64,000 nt of DNA from Burkholderia arboris (GTDB lineage Bacteria; Pseudomonadota; Gammaproteobacteria; Burkholderiales; Burkholderiaceae), in contig NZ_CABVPX010000013.1 in NCBI RefSeq assembly GCF_902499125.1, positions 1-64,000 of the forward strand, read 5' to 3'. Positions 27,097 to 34,393 of this stretch are shown here, piece after piece. A program made the position numbers and the translations under genes. The notes beneath the pieces are model-generated. The model was not told the DNA's origin. It saw only the letters and a list, made by a program, of their open reading frames with translations, and ran no database searches. The first letter of the stretch is position 1. Each line of letters opens with the position of its first letter.

Positions 27097-29128
27097 GTGA
27101 CTGTATGCTGAGGAGTGTAGTCAACACGTCGGCAGGGGCCAGCGATGGCATATCGCGAAGATGTTCTTGCCGCGAATTACCAGACAGCCGATTCTTGTGG
27201 GATTTAAGTTCATTAAAAGTTTCGCGAGCCACAAGCTCAAGATCATGCCCACGTATATCGGAAAGCCACCTCGGCTGACTGATTTTCGTACCGCCAGCAT
27301 ATTCGACGATTCTGTCCTCCCCCGACCATACGAATCCACTAGGCACAATGTCAAAATTTTCCACTGCCCACGAAACAATGCGCTCAAAATCCTCCCGATC
27401 GACTTTACCCGTCACAATCCGATTGTGCATTTTAAACAATGTGTCAAGAATTTTTTCGCTGATATAGGCGCAAAGTTTTTGAAGTGACTCCCGGTCCATA
27501 TCGAAAATTTCACCAGGCGGACACGCATATAGCTCACGAAAATTATGGTCCTGCCACAAATTCCATCGCCTTAAATGCACCGCAAGAAATATGGGATCAT
27601 GCAGATAATTCTCAATACTGTGTTTGAGCCCGGCAATTTTCACTCTTTCAGTACCAGATTGCGCTATATCTCGATCTATCAATCCATATACCCACGGATT
27701 ACCGGCTTTAGCGAGATTCTCAACTAAGTACCGCACTCTTTCACACCCCCCACCCTTTTCATGACCAACCGGGATGAATTGGAGCGAGATTTCCGAAATA
27801 AATTTCTCTCTATGCGCATGATAGACTTGCTCATAAAACTGTGCATCATGCTCACTTTCCACAAAAACTTGCCGTCGATGTTCGTGAGCAACACTCAACG
27901 CAGGGACGCCAGTGGTCAAGTGATACAAGGCTTCATCTTTTCCGGATTTTCGCGGTATACCACCAGCGTGTCGCTCGAGAATAAAAAGACTCTCCTCCGG
28001 AGCGAGTGCAACGGTTGTCGGCGAATGCGTTGTCATAATCACCGCCACCCCGCGCGCCTTTACAAACACATTTTCGATTACAGCGAGGAAGCGCTTGGCC
28101 ATTGACGGGTGAAGATGGGCGTCAGGCTCATCTAGCAGAAGAAGTTGGAAAAATTTCCCGGTACTTTCCGCAGCCAATCGCCACATAATTGTTGATACGA
28201 TCACCTTCTCACCTGACGAAAGTCCCTCAAATGGAAATTCGGCCCTTCTCTGCTCATCAATAAATTTAAGCTGATAGTAGTTTGAATTCGAAAAAACAGA
28301 AGGCGTTATACGATCTGGAGGTGATACGCGCAACGATAGTGAGGCCGCTGCGAGGATCTCATTCAGCAAATTCCATGGCTTTTCTCCAAATCGCCTCTCA
28401 ATTTCCGAATCACTCACCCCTTTCGAACGTAGATTTGCCGACAGCAGTTCATAGGCGAAGAAGTAAAGCGCCAAATCAAATTGTGTTGGCGAGTGAAAGA
28501 ATGGCGCCGCAATGTGAAGCGGCGTTAGTCCATCTCGAAATGATTCGAGTGATGGTTGAGATGCGATCCGCTTAGACGATGCTATCTCTTCCACAACGAA
28601 ATCCGCGTACGCCGGATCGCCTCGCCAGGCCGGATTAGCTTGCGCCGTGATTGTTTCAGATGGATGCCGATGCAGTTCGTTAATACGCTGCTTGACCGCA
28701 TCTTCTGATGCTGAACTTCCCGACCTCATTGTCCACGCGGACGAGGAATAGAAAACACCGCCATTGTTAAGGGGAACCCCATGAAGAACAACGGCAGCAT
28801 TTCCATAGGATGTCGACTGATGAGCCATTTGACGTCCTTGAGGCTGATCGACTTGCGCGCCTAGTCCCTTACCCAACGCATGAAGAAGTTGCGATTTTCC
28901 AGTGCCGTTCTCTCCAGTCACAATAGCAAGCAACGGGATGTTGTCCCATACGCCGTCTCGAAGACATCCACCACTTCGAGTGATAGTGATCCGCGTCTTC
29001 GTCAATTGCCCCGACTCCATGCCCTCATCCCCGTATTCGTTCCAAGTTTGTACGACACGCCTTTTCGACCAAACATAACTCCGGCCCGACTCCCCGACAT
29101 ACTTGTCGAAAGGGAATACACCGCTCAT
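27068..29128 (-). CDS. AAA ATPase fused to DUF4435 (TOPRIM-like) domain, PARIS-like (AriA-AriB fusion) candidate
   Basis: A 686-residue two-part protein. Residues 1-400 are an OLD/RecF-like ATPase: Walker A GENGTGKS (73-79 region), signature LSSGE (303-307), Walker B LLLLDEPDAHLHPS (from 329) and the switch His368 in TTHSP. Residues about 418-650 resemble DUF4435, a TOPRIM-like nuclease: VFVESEHDAQFY with Glu424, GLIDRDI with Asp485 and Asp487, and IENYL at 505-509. In the PARIS anti-phage system an AAA ATPase (AriA) holds a DUF4435 nuclease (AriB), and fused forms are known. The fit is by family features, not search. Start ATG 29128 is weakly supported; ATG for residue 37 (MESGQL) follows GGGATGAGGG and is an alternative. 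Codon use is AT-rich compared with the flanks. Confidence 0.72.
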   Translation of the reverse strand: MSGVFPFDKYVGESGRSYVWSKRRVVQTWNEYGDEGMESGQLTKTRITITRSGGCLRDGVWDNIPLLAIVTGENGTGKSQLLHALGKGLGAQVDQPQGRQMAHQSTSYGNAAVVLHGVPLNNGGVFYSSSAWTMRSGSSASEDAVKQRINELHRHPSETITAQANPAWRGDPAYADFVVEEIASSKRIASQPSLESFRDGLTPLHIAAPFFHSPTQFDLALYFFAYELLSANLRSKGVSDSEIERRFGEKPWNLLNEILAAASLSLRVSPPDRITPSVFSNSNYYQLKFIDEQRRAEFPFEGLSSGEKVIVSTIMWRLAAESTGKFFQLLLLDEPDAHLHPSMAKRFLAVIENVFVKARGVAVIMTTHSPTTVALAPEESLFILERHAGGIPRKSGKDEALYHLTTGVPALSVAHEHRRQVFVESEHDAQFYEQVYHAHREKFISEISLQFIPVGHEKGGGCERVRYLVENLAKAGNPWVYGLIDRDIAQSGTERVKIAGLKHSIENYLHDPIFLAVHLRRWNLWQDHNFRELYACPPGEIFDMDRESLQKLCAYISEKILDTLFKMHNRIVTGKVDREDFERIVSWAVENFDIVPSGFVWSGEDRIVEYAGGTKISQPRWLSDIRGHDLELVARETFNELKSHKNRLSGNSRQEHLRDMPSLAPADVLTTLLSIQSHAPHIEAKL

Positions 29129-29169
29129 CGCAGGCTAAGCACTATCGACTGTCTTTAAGTGCCTGCAAG

Positions 29170-29631
29170 TTACTTTGGTTCTGTGATCATGTCGTTCGAC
29201 AAATACAAATGCAACATTGCCCGTACAGCTTCAACGTTCGTTGTGTGCAGCCACTCGTCATAGTCCGCCGGGTGCAATATCACCACGGACCGCTTTTCGT
29301 CGCCGGGCTTGTGCATACGCCCCATCACGGCATGGCCGTCCGCGTTGACGGTCATCATCGTCATGCCGACCAGCGAGCGGCCGTCCTCACCTTCGTAGCG
29401 CCGCCAGATACCGGCGACGCAATACGGTTGCCAATCCGTTAGCCCAATCCGCTGCCAGACATTCCGGCCCGTCTCGTAACATGGCTCGTATATCCATCGG
29501 ACCGGGATCAAGCAGCGCTGACCAGCTCGCCATGCCTTCCCGAAACCGCGACGCGTACGAAACCTGTCGCTCTGGGCCGAGACGGAAGTACAAGCATGGA
29601 TTCGTTCCATCACATCGCGCGAAACGTCCAC
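29170..29631 (-). pseudogene. SRAP (YedK/HMCES-like) gene, N-terminally truncated
   Basis: The visible 150 or so residues match the C-terminal two-thirds of an SOS-response-associated peptidase: WRAGQRCLIPVRWIYEPCYE, YCVAGIWRRYEG, FGM-like MTMMTVNADGHAVMGRMHKP and RSVVILHPADYDEWL. SRAP proteins need the cysteine at position 2, which crosslinks to abasic sites in single-stranded DNA; here the first about 80 residues, with that Cys, are missing and the upstream sequence does not resemble SRAP in any frame. The GTG at the start of the frame is therefore not a true start. It is probably a broken gene. Confidence 0.7.
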
Positions 29632-29814
29632 TGCCCAATAACATGTCCAAGTCTAGACCTGATCCCTCAGCCAGCATCTGATCAGGTCTGAAATAACTTG
29701 GATGTGCTCTCATCAAAGGCCATGATCGACCCTTAGCCGCCGCTCGCACTTGTCCGACTGCAACGGCCGTTTCTGGAGTGCTGCCGCCGCATCCGCGCCT
29801 CGCCGAGCACTTAC

Positions 29815-29895
29815 TTCCACAGTGCGCTCGAAGACCACGCTCTGACCCAGCCCGTGGCGGACATCGGTTTCGACAGCGAATTCACCGACGCTTAA
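29815..29895 (+). pseudogene. Possible remnant of an AraC-type regulator
   Basis: One frame reads ALEDHALTQPVADIGFDSEF-T-D-A and stops. This resembles the helix-turn-helix linker of AraC proteins (PVADIGFxxGFxDxSHF). Only about 26 codons remain, with no upstream continuation. It is weakly supported. Confidence 0.3.
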
Positions 29896-31325
29896 CCGAT
29901 GGTCGGCGGCGCTTGACGCAAAGGCCGGTATTCGTGGTTGGGCGAGGCGTAGTCGATGTACTGATCAGCCGCGTTGGTCATCCGTAGCAGTAGGCGCTGG
30001 AACAGCCCCCTCAGCAGCTTCATGTCCCGGATCGCAGCCACCTCCTGACCCTGTGGGATCGGCGTGCCATGGGCGGCTTTGTTCCGTCGGCGCCACGCGG
30101 CGTCCTCGTCATCGCCCAGCTCAAGGTTCAAGGCAGCCATCACGTCTTTCAGCCGCTGACGCTGATCGATGCCATTGAAGGTAGGCAGCTTATTCTTCAA
30201 GGCCATCTTCGCCTCAAGGGAGATGTTGCCGCCGTCGATGACGGCGCTGAGTGCAGTCTTGAGGATCTTCCATTCGTCTCGGGTGGCCCAGCCCTCTTGC
30301 ACCTTTCCGGGGTTGGCTTTGGTGTAGGCACTCTGCAAGCCCTCAATCGCCGCGCCGAAGTGAGCGGGCGCGATGTGCGGAGTGGCGGCGCACGCATGCC
30401 AGAAGGCCCAGTGCAGGTTCGCAAGATCTAGGGAGTCGAACGCCGTCACAAATGCCTGGATCGCCTTTGACAGTTGTGGGGCACCAAGCTCATTCAGGAA
30501 GCGGTCGCCGAGCGGCGCGAGCTGGAGAGTTTCAATGTCGAAGGCATGGCGGCGCAGGCTGTAGGCGCTCCGTGCGAGCGTGGACACGACGTTCCATTCG
30601 GCATCGTAGTGGGATGTGCCGAGATCGACCAAGTACACGCCCATCGCGAAAGAAAGGCCTGTTCGGACCTTCTTTCGAAACTGGTCGTCTGGGGCGCCAT
30701 CGTAGACGATGCACCCCGGCTTGATGGCGCCGGGGCGGTCTTCTCTGTCGAGCGCGCAAACGTAGAAGGTCGCGCCATCCACCGTAACCTTGGCGGAGTT
30801 CCACGAGGTGCTGGAACGGTCGGTATCGCTCGCGATAGTGATGCCGTCGTTCAGAGAAATTCTTCGAGTAGTGATGGTTCTGGTAACCACGTTGGAAGCC
30901 GCTGGCCAAACGTATGGGCTCGTGGGCAGGTTTTCGAGCCAGTCGATGACATATGCCGCGGGTGCCCCGGACGGGTTGTTTGTCTTGGCGACATGGACCT
31001 GAGCCAGCTCCTTGAGCGGCTGCTCGGTCACACCGAGGGTCTGGCGATTCTGACTGTAGGGCATCAGCCCAAAGAATTCCCCTTCGAGACCACCCACGCT
31101 CCGGAGGAGCGCCCGCTCGTTCGTCAAACGAACCGTGCCTGGCGGCAGATTGATCGCCGCCGACGTCGCATTGGGGGCGGCCTCAGTCTCCAAGATAAGG
31201 TTCAGCTTTTCGTCCCGGCGGATCGAAAAGCTACGAATTGGCTGATGGAGTGGGCCGGGATCGGTGATCTCGAAAAAACCCTTGTTCAGGATTCGAAGGC
31301 ATTCCTCGGTCAGGTCGCGCATCAT
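29892..31325 (-). CDS. HEPN-domain protein, Apea-like; candidate single-gene defence factor
   Basis: A 477-residue soluble protein. The C-terminal part carries the HEPN ribonuclease motif Arg414-Asn415-x3-His419 (WRRRNKAAHGTPI), followed by a long helix and the ending LLLRMTNAADQYIDYAS, as in Apea-like HEPN proteins. The N-terminal about 200 residues are beta-rich (RSFSIRRDEKLNLILETEA) and would be the sensing part. ApeA acts as a stand-alone anti-phage protein by cutting tRNA; the same role here is an inference. Its ATG overlaps the stop of the preceding GNAT remnant (TGATG). The function of the middle region is unknown. Confidence 0.65.
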   Translation of the reverse strand: MMRDLTEECLRILNKGFFEITDPGPLHQPIRSFSIRRDEKLNLILETEAAPNATSAAINLPPGTVRLTNERALLRSVGGLEGEFFGLMPYSQNRQTLGVTEQPLKELAQVHVAKTNNPSGAPAAYVIDWLENLPTSPYVWPAASNVVTRTITTRRISLNDGITIASDTDRSSTSWNSAKVTVDGATFYVCALDREDRPGAIKPGCIVYDGAPDDQFRKKVRTGLSFAMGVYLVDLGTSHYDAEWNVVSTLARSAYSLRRHAFDIETLQLAPLGDRFLNELGAPQLSKAIQAFVTAFDSLDLANLHWAFWHACAATPHIAPAHFGAAIEGLQSAYTKANPGKVQEGWATRDEWKILKTALSAVIDGGNISLEAKMALKNKLPTFNGIDQRQRLKDVMAALNLELGDDEDAAWRRRNKAAHGTPIPQGQEVAAIRDMKLLRGLFQRLLLRMTNAADQYIDYASPNHEYRPLRQAPPTIG

Positions 31326-31531
31326 CAGAAGAGCCGCCGGATGTCTGTTATCGGCCGAAATAGCTTTATGGGCTGATCGGGCAATGCGAGGAGACTCTCC
31401 CGCTCATAAAAGCGACGAGCGCCCTCATCTTTCGCGTCGATGATAACAGCGAACGACGCAATTTCACTCCGTGCGGCGCGGTGGAGCGCAAGCGATCGCT
31501 GGGGACCGTGGCTAGGGTGATTGCGGCGCAC
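31325..31531 (-). pseudogene. Remnant of a GNAT toxin-like acetyltransferase
   Basis: About 50 codons match the C-terminal end of TacT-type GNAT toxins: FAVIIDAKDEGARRFYERES then LALPDQPIKLFRPITDIRRL. The acetyl-CoA-binding part upstream is absent or out of frame, and no DUF1778/RHH antitoxin gene is beside it. It reads straight into the HEPN gene. It is probably a decayed toxin gene; the 5' limit is uncertain. Confidence 0.5.
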
Positions 31532-31757
31532 GCGTCTTGAATGAAGGAGTGAATACGTTCACGGGACAGCATGGCGGGCAGGTCTTGCCGGTGAAGCGGT
31601 CACTGGACAGGCTACTTGAGCGATCGCGCAAAAGACTCATATTGGCCGGTAGCCGCCGCTCGCCTGTGCCGACAACTGGTCGGATGGCGACCTCCGAGCA
31701 GGCACGCTTGGGCCGCCCGGAAACTCGGGCAGCCAAAGCAACTTTTACACGAGTCTG
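31532..31757. other. Non-coding stretch with the second copy of the 105-bp repeat
   Basis: No coding sequence is supported. The repeat at 31642-31746 occupies most of it. Confidence 0.5.
31642..31746. repeat. About 105-bp dispersed repeat, copy 2
   Basis: It aligns with 26121-26226 (see that entry). The two copies are about 5.5 kb apart and flank the block containing the AAA/DUF4435 and HEPN genes. Confidence 0.6.
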
Positions 31758-32597
31758 CTAGCTGGCAGTTCCATAGATTGCGTCAAAATCAGTGGCCGTG
31801 AAGCGCCACCTCTCTGCCGTTTCTCTTGTCGGACTTTGCTCAAATAATTGCCTTGCGGATTCAAATAGTCCCGCATAGACCGCAACGAAGTGCGCCATGG
31901 TCATATTCAACAGGCCAAACATACTGTTGGAAATCGCGCGCTGTTCCTCGATGGTTCTCGCTTCCCCCACCTGCAGCGCGGCTGCGTAGCTCGAATGTGA
32001 GTAGTCACAGAGGTAGCCATAAATGTTGCGGAAGTACCGCTGATGCAGCCCTGCTTCCGTAGCCAGTTCATGCCATTGTTTGCCGGCACTCCAATCACCC
32101 TTTGCCAGTGCTTTGCGCTCTTTTGTCGAGTGGCCTGCGAACAAGGGGTGACCTTCAATCTCTCGTCGCAATCCTTCCACCGTCGCCGACTCCTCCGACA
32201 ACTTTTGTCGACCGTCTGCGGTGATTGGAATCCGGCGCTGCCGATCCATGAGGCCTGCCATGCGCCAGGTCATATGCCGGAACCGGCTCACATCGAGGTT
32301 AGGGTTTCCGAAGATGAAAGCAAAAACGATGTAGTTTTCTAAGACCGACCGAGCCAACACCTTGATCGAGCCATGGTCAACGATGGGGGTTTTTATGCCG
32401 CCAATTTCAAGCTCAGCCCCGTCACCAAGCGTCTTTATGGTGTGCAAGTGGAAGGCCAGTTTCTTTGCTAGCGTCTGACGATCGTTCTGCCACTCTTGCC
32501 CCTTGGGGATGAGGATCCCTGCCTGCGCTTGAACCATCGCCATTAGCAATTGCAGGAGGTTTGTGAAGTGAGGCTCATGATGATAGTTTTCGCCCAT
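31758..32597 (-). CDS. Hypothetical protein, possibly DUF5677-like, island cargo
   Basis: A 279-residue helical, soluble protein. A block near residues 80-96 (VLARSVLENYIVFAFIF) and a later YGYLCDYSHSSYAAALQ resemble DUF5677-type proteins, in which an Arg/Glu helix pair precedes an H-S motif. I cannot confirm the family by eye. It is the last intact gene before the right island boundary, reading leftward. ATG 32597 follows a moderate purine stretch (GGAGAGCAG). Its function is unknown; its neighbours suggest a defence or stress role only by position. Confidence 0.55.
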   Translation of the reverse strand: MGENYHHEPHFTNLLQLLMAMVQAQAGILIPKGQEWQNDRQTLAKKLAFHLHTIKTLGDGAELEIGGIKTPIVDHGSIKVLARSVLENYIVFAFIFGNPNLDVSRFRHMTWRMAGLMDRQRRIPITADGRQKLSEESATVEGLRREIEGHPLFAGHSTKERKALAKGDWSAGKQWHELATEAGLHQRYFRNIYGYLCDYSHSSYAAALQVGEARTIEEQRAISNSMFGLLNMTMAHFVAVYAGLFESARQLFEQSPTRETAERWRFTATDFDAIYGTAS

Positions 32598-32819
32598 TTC
32601 TGATTCCTGCTCTCCATTGCAACGATCGAGTGTAAATGATCCGAGCGCGGAGAACGCTCAGGCGCAGCCGGATGGATCGGAAGACCACTGCCCCATCCCG
32701 GAGCAACGAATCCTGTAATCACCCGACAGCCTGGGAGAATGGGTTAATCGCACGTCAGTTTTCGGAACCGTGCGAAGGGCCGGATACGCACGTGGTCAGT
32801 CGTTCCAGCACACGAAAAA

Positions 32820-32839
32820 GGGGTATTGCAGGGGGTATC
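32820..32839. repeat. GGGGTAT/GGGGGTATC doublet, right island end
   Basis: Two direct copies 11 bp apart (32820 and 32831) mirror the doublet at 23270-23290 in the same orientation. Confidence 0.5.
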
Positions 32840-32906
32840 AAACGTACGCGTGCGGATAACATTTCTTGTTAATCAATACCTTACAATACGAAATGTCAAT
32901 TCAGTT

Positions 32907-32953
32907 TCCACATGACGATATGCCTGATCACTTCGTTCGCTCCAATTCGTGTT
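32907..32953. repeat. Right direct repeat (attR candidate)
   Basis: 45 of 47 bases match 23125-23171. On the minus strand it encodes the first Dabb codons (VIRHIVMWKL) and then stops, so it is a partial copy of that gene's 5' end. Confidence 0.75.
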
Positions 32954-33015
32954 GTTTCGGCAATTCGCCTGTCACGCTTGGCAATCGGGTACGTCGCCCC
33001 CGATCACCGTTCACT

Positions 33016-33100
33016 CGAAATCGTGTCCAGCCCCAAGATCCGACAAGCGAAGGCAGGCGACAAGCCTACCAAACTTGCCGACGCCTAATGGATTGTATTT
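33016..33100 (+). pseudogene. Remnant of a second integrase gene start
   Basis: 33034-33090 matches integrase codons 6-25 or so (CAAGATCCGACAAGCGAAGG and onwards) with few changes. The preceding CGAAATCGTGTCCAGCC (33016-33032) matches 23244-23260 upstream of the intact integrase. About 80 bp between these blocks, including the start codon, is deleted here. It looks like the left end of another, mostly lost, related island. Confidence 0.7.
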
Positions 33101-33163
33101 TGAGGCCCTTGTCGGAGATGACCCGCCGTTAGCGCCAAGCAGCTTGAGCGGTGAAGCGGACAA

Positions 33164-33559
33164 TCAATCAATGATCGCAATCGCATCAACCTCGATCAGG
33201 TAGCCGGGGGACAGCGTCGCGACACCGAGCACCACGTCCGCCGGCTTGTGATCGCCGAACAGCGCTTTCCGTGCGCTTTCGATAATCGGCAGGCATGCGT
33301 CGCGGTCGTAATTGACGACGTAGATGGTAATCCTCGCGACCTGCTCGGGTCGCGCCCCGGCACCCGCGAGTGCCCGGCCGAGATTGCCGAATACCTGGCG
33401 CGCCTGGGCGTCAAGATCACCCTGTCCAACCAGCTTGCCGTGGATGTCCTCGGGCTCCTGGCCCGAGATGAATACCATCTTGCTCCCCGTCGCAACGACG
33501 ACTTGCGTGTAGGTTTGCGGAACGGGCAGATCCTTGGGATTGATGCATTCGAGCGCCAT
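33164..33559 (-). CDS. RidA family (YjgF/YER057c/UK114) protein
   Basis: A 131-residue trimeric RidA-type protein. Members of the archetypal clade hydrolyse reactive enamine/imine intermediates made by PLP enzymes. It shows QVVVATGSKMVFISGQEPED, ARQVFGNLGRALAGAGA and VVNYDRDACLPI. The usual arginine of active RidA (about position 105) is not obvious: the strand reads PADVVLGVATLSPGYLIEVDAIA, where R is replaced, so it may belong to another Rid subfamily. ATG 33559 is chosen over the longer frame. It marks return to core-like DNA. Confidence 0.85.
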   Translation of the reverse strand: MALECINPKDLPVPQTYTQVVVATGSKMVFISGQEPEDIHGKLVGQGDLDAQARQVFGNLGRALAGAGARPEQVARITIYVVNYDRDACLPIIESARKALFGDHKPADVVLGVATLSPGYLIEVDAIAIID

Positions 33560-34393
33560 TGAGCGGGCCTCCTGCCATGGTCGAATTCCACCCCGCCAAC
33601 ACGTGCGGGCCAGGTCTACAGGAATCGCGCTGCGACAGGTCTTTTCGATCGATTCCTTCGACAAATGCTAGCAGACGTCGAGGCATTTCCTGGCCTCGTC
33701 GCCAGGTACAGGCTGGATCGTGGCACTGGAGACGCCCCTGGGACCGCCGGCAAGCACGACGTACGGGCCGGCGGCTCCAGTGACACGAACGCGGTCTTCG
33801 ATTGCTTGGCAGGAATGCGGATTGCTCGGTTTCGCGCGCGCCGTATCAGCGCATCCCGGCCTTTCACGACAACGGCCGATATAAACACGACGATTCATTT
33901 CCTTTCCGACGTCAATCGCCGGGATGAAACGCTATTGCCGATCGTTTCATTACCGGATATCCAGACTGCACTCCTCAAATCAATTCAACCGCACATTTTA
34001 CCGATTCAATGAGTAATAATTGCAACTAAATTCTCAATCCAATATTGAAAAATCACACGACATTATTGACTCTGACTTTCCCCAAAATTTAGAATCCCCT
34101 ACGATGGCTTACGTTTCATTTTCTTCCACCGCACCCGATCCGCCACTCACTGGCGCGAAGGCGCTTTACATCGCCTTTCCCTTGCTGCACAAAGACGCCC
34201 TCGTCGCTTCAGTTTTCCGCACTTATCAGTCATGCGTTTATTTGCAGCCTGATTTGCTTTTTTAACAAGCGCCACGCTTCGATTAATTCCAGCCATTCAC
34301 CCAAATAGCTGCGACACGAGACCAAACGGACCACGGATCCGCGCATTCGAACATCCAGATAAAAAATCGCCATTCATCAGGAGGGACATCAAC
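33560..34393. other. Long AT-rich intergenic region before the glycosidase lipoprotein
   Basis: The 834-bp gap has no supported gene. From about 33890 to 34330 it is markedly AT-rich compared with the surrounding chromosome. It contains a candidate promoter (34066-34095) and a small frame 34104-34265 (53 codons, starting MAYVSFSSTAPDPP) that could be a leader peptide but has no strong ribosome site. The left part has only frames in non-preferred codons. Confidence 0.5.
34066..34095 (+). promoter_or_regulatory. Candidate sigma-70 promoter of the lipoprotein gene
   Basis: TTGACT (34066-34071) and TAGAAT (34090-34095) are separated by 18 bp. It would give a leader of about 290 nt. Confidence 0.5.

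Larger units (their letters stand above)
23125..32953. mobile_element. Integrated genomic island (about 9.8 kb) with P4-type integrase
   Basis: The element is bounded by 47-bp direct repeats (23125-23171 and 32907-32953, 45 of 47 identical) containing the start of the Dabb gene. An integrase gene lies just inside the left end. The interior is visibly richer in A+T than both flanks and contains genes absent from the core style: an AAA/DUF4435 fusion, a HEPN protein, unknowns, and several decayed fragments. Doublets of GGGGGTAT occur near both ends. No transfer or phage structural genes are seen, so it is a non-self-transmissible integrative island. Confidence 0.85.
32598..33163. other. Right boundary region of the island
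   Basis: No intact gene is seen. From left to right it contains the GGGGGTAT doublet (32820-32839), the right 47-bp repeat (32907-32953) and a 5' integrase remnant (33016-33100). Confidence 0.6.

Noticed and set aside
26413..29128. Retron or Septu (PtuA/PtuB) interpretation of the ATPase locus
   Set aside because: No reverse transcriptase, structured msr/msd RNA or HNH nuclease is present; the C-terminal part looks TOPRIM-like instead.
33665..34012. A 115-codon frame in the gap after RidA
   Set aside because: No ribosome site, mixed composition and no domain. The gap is more likely non-coding.
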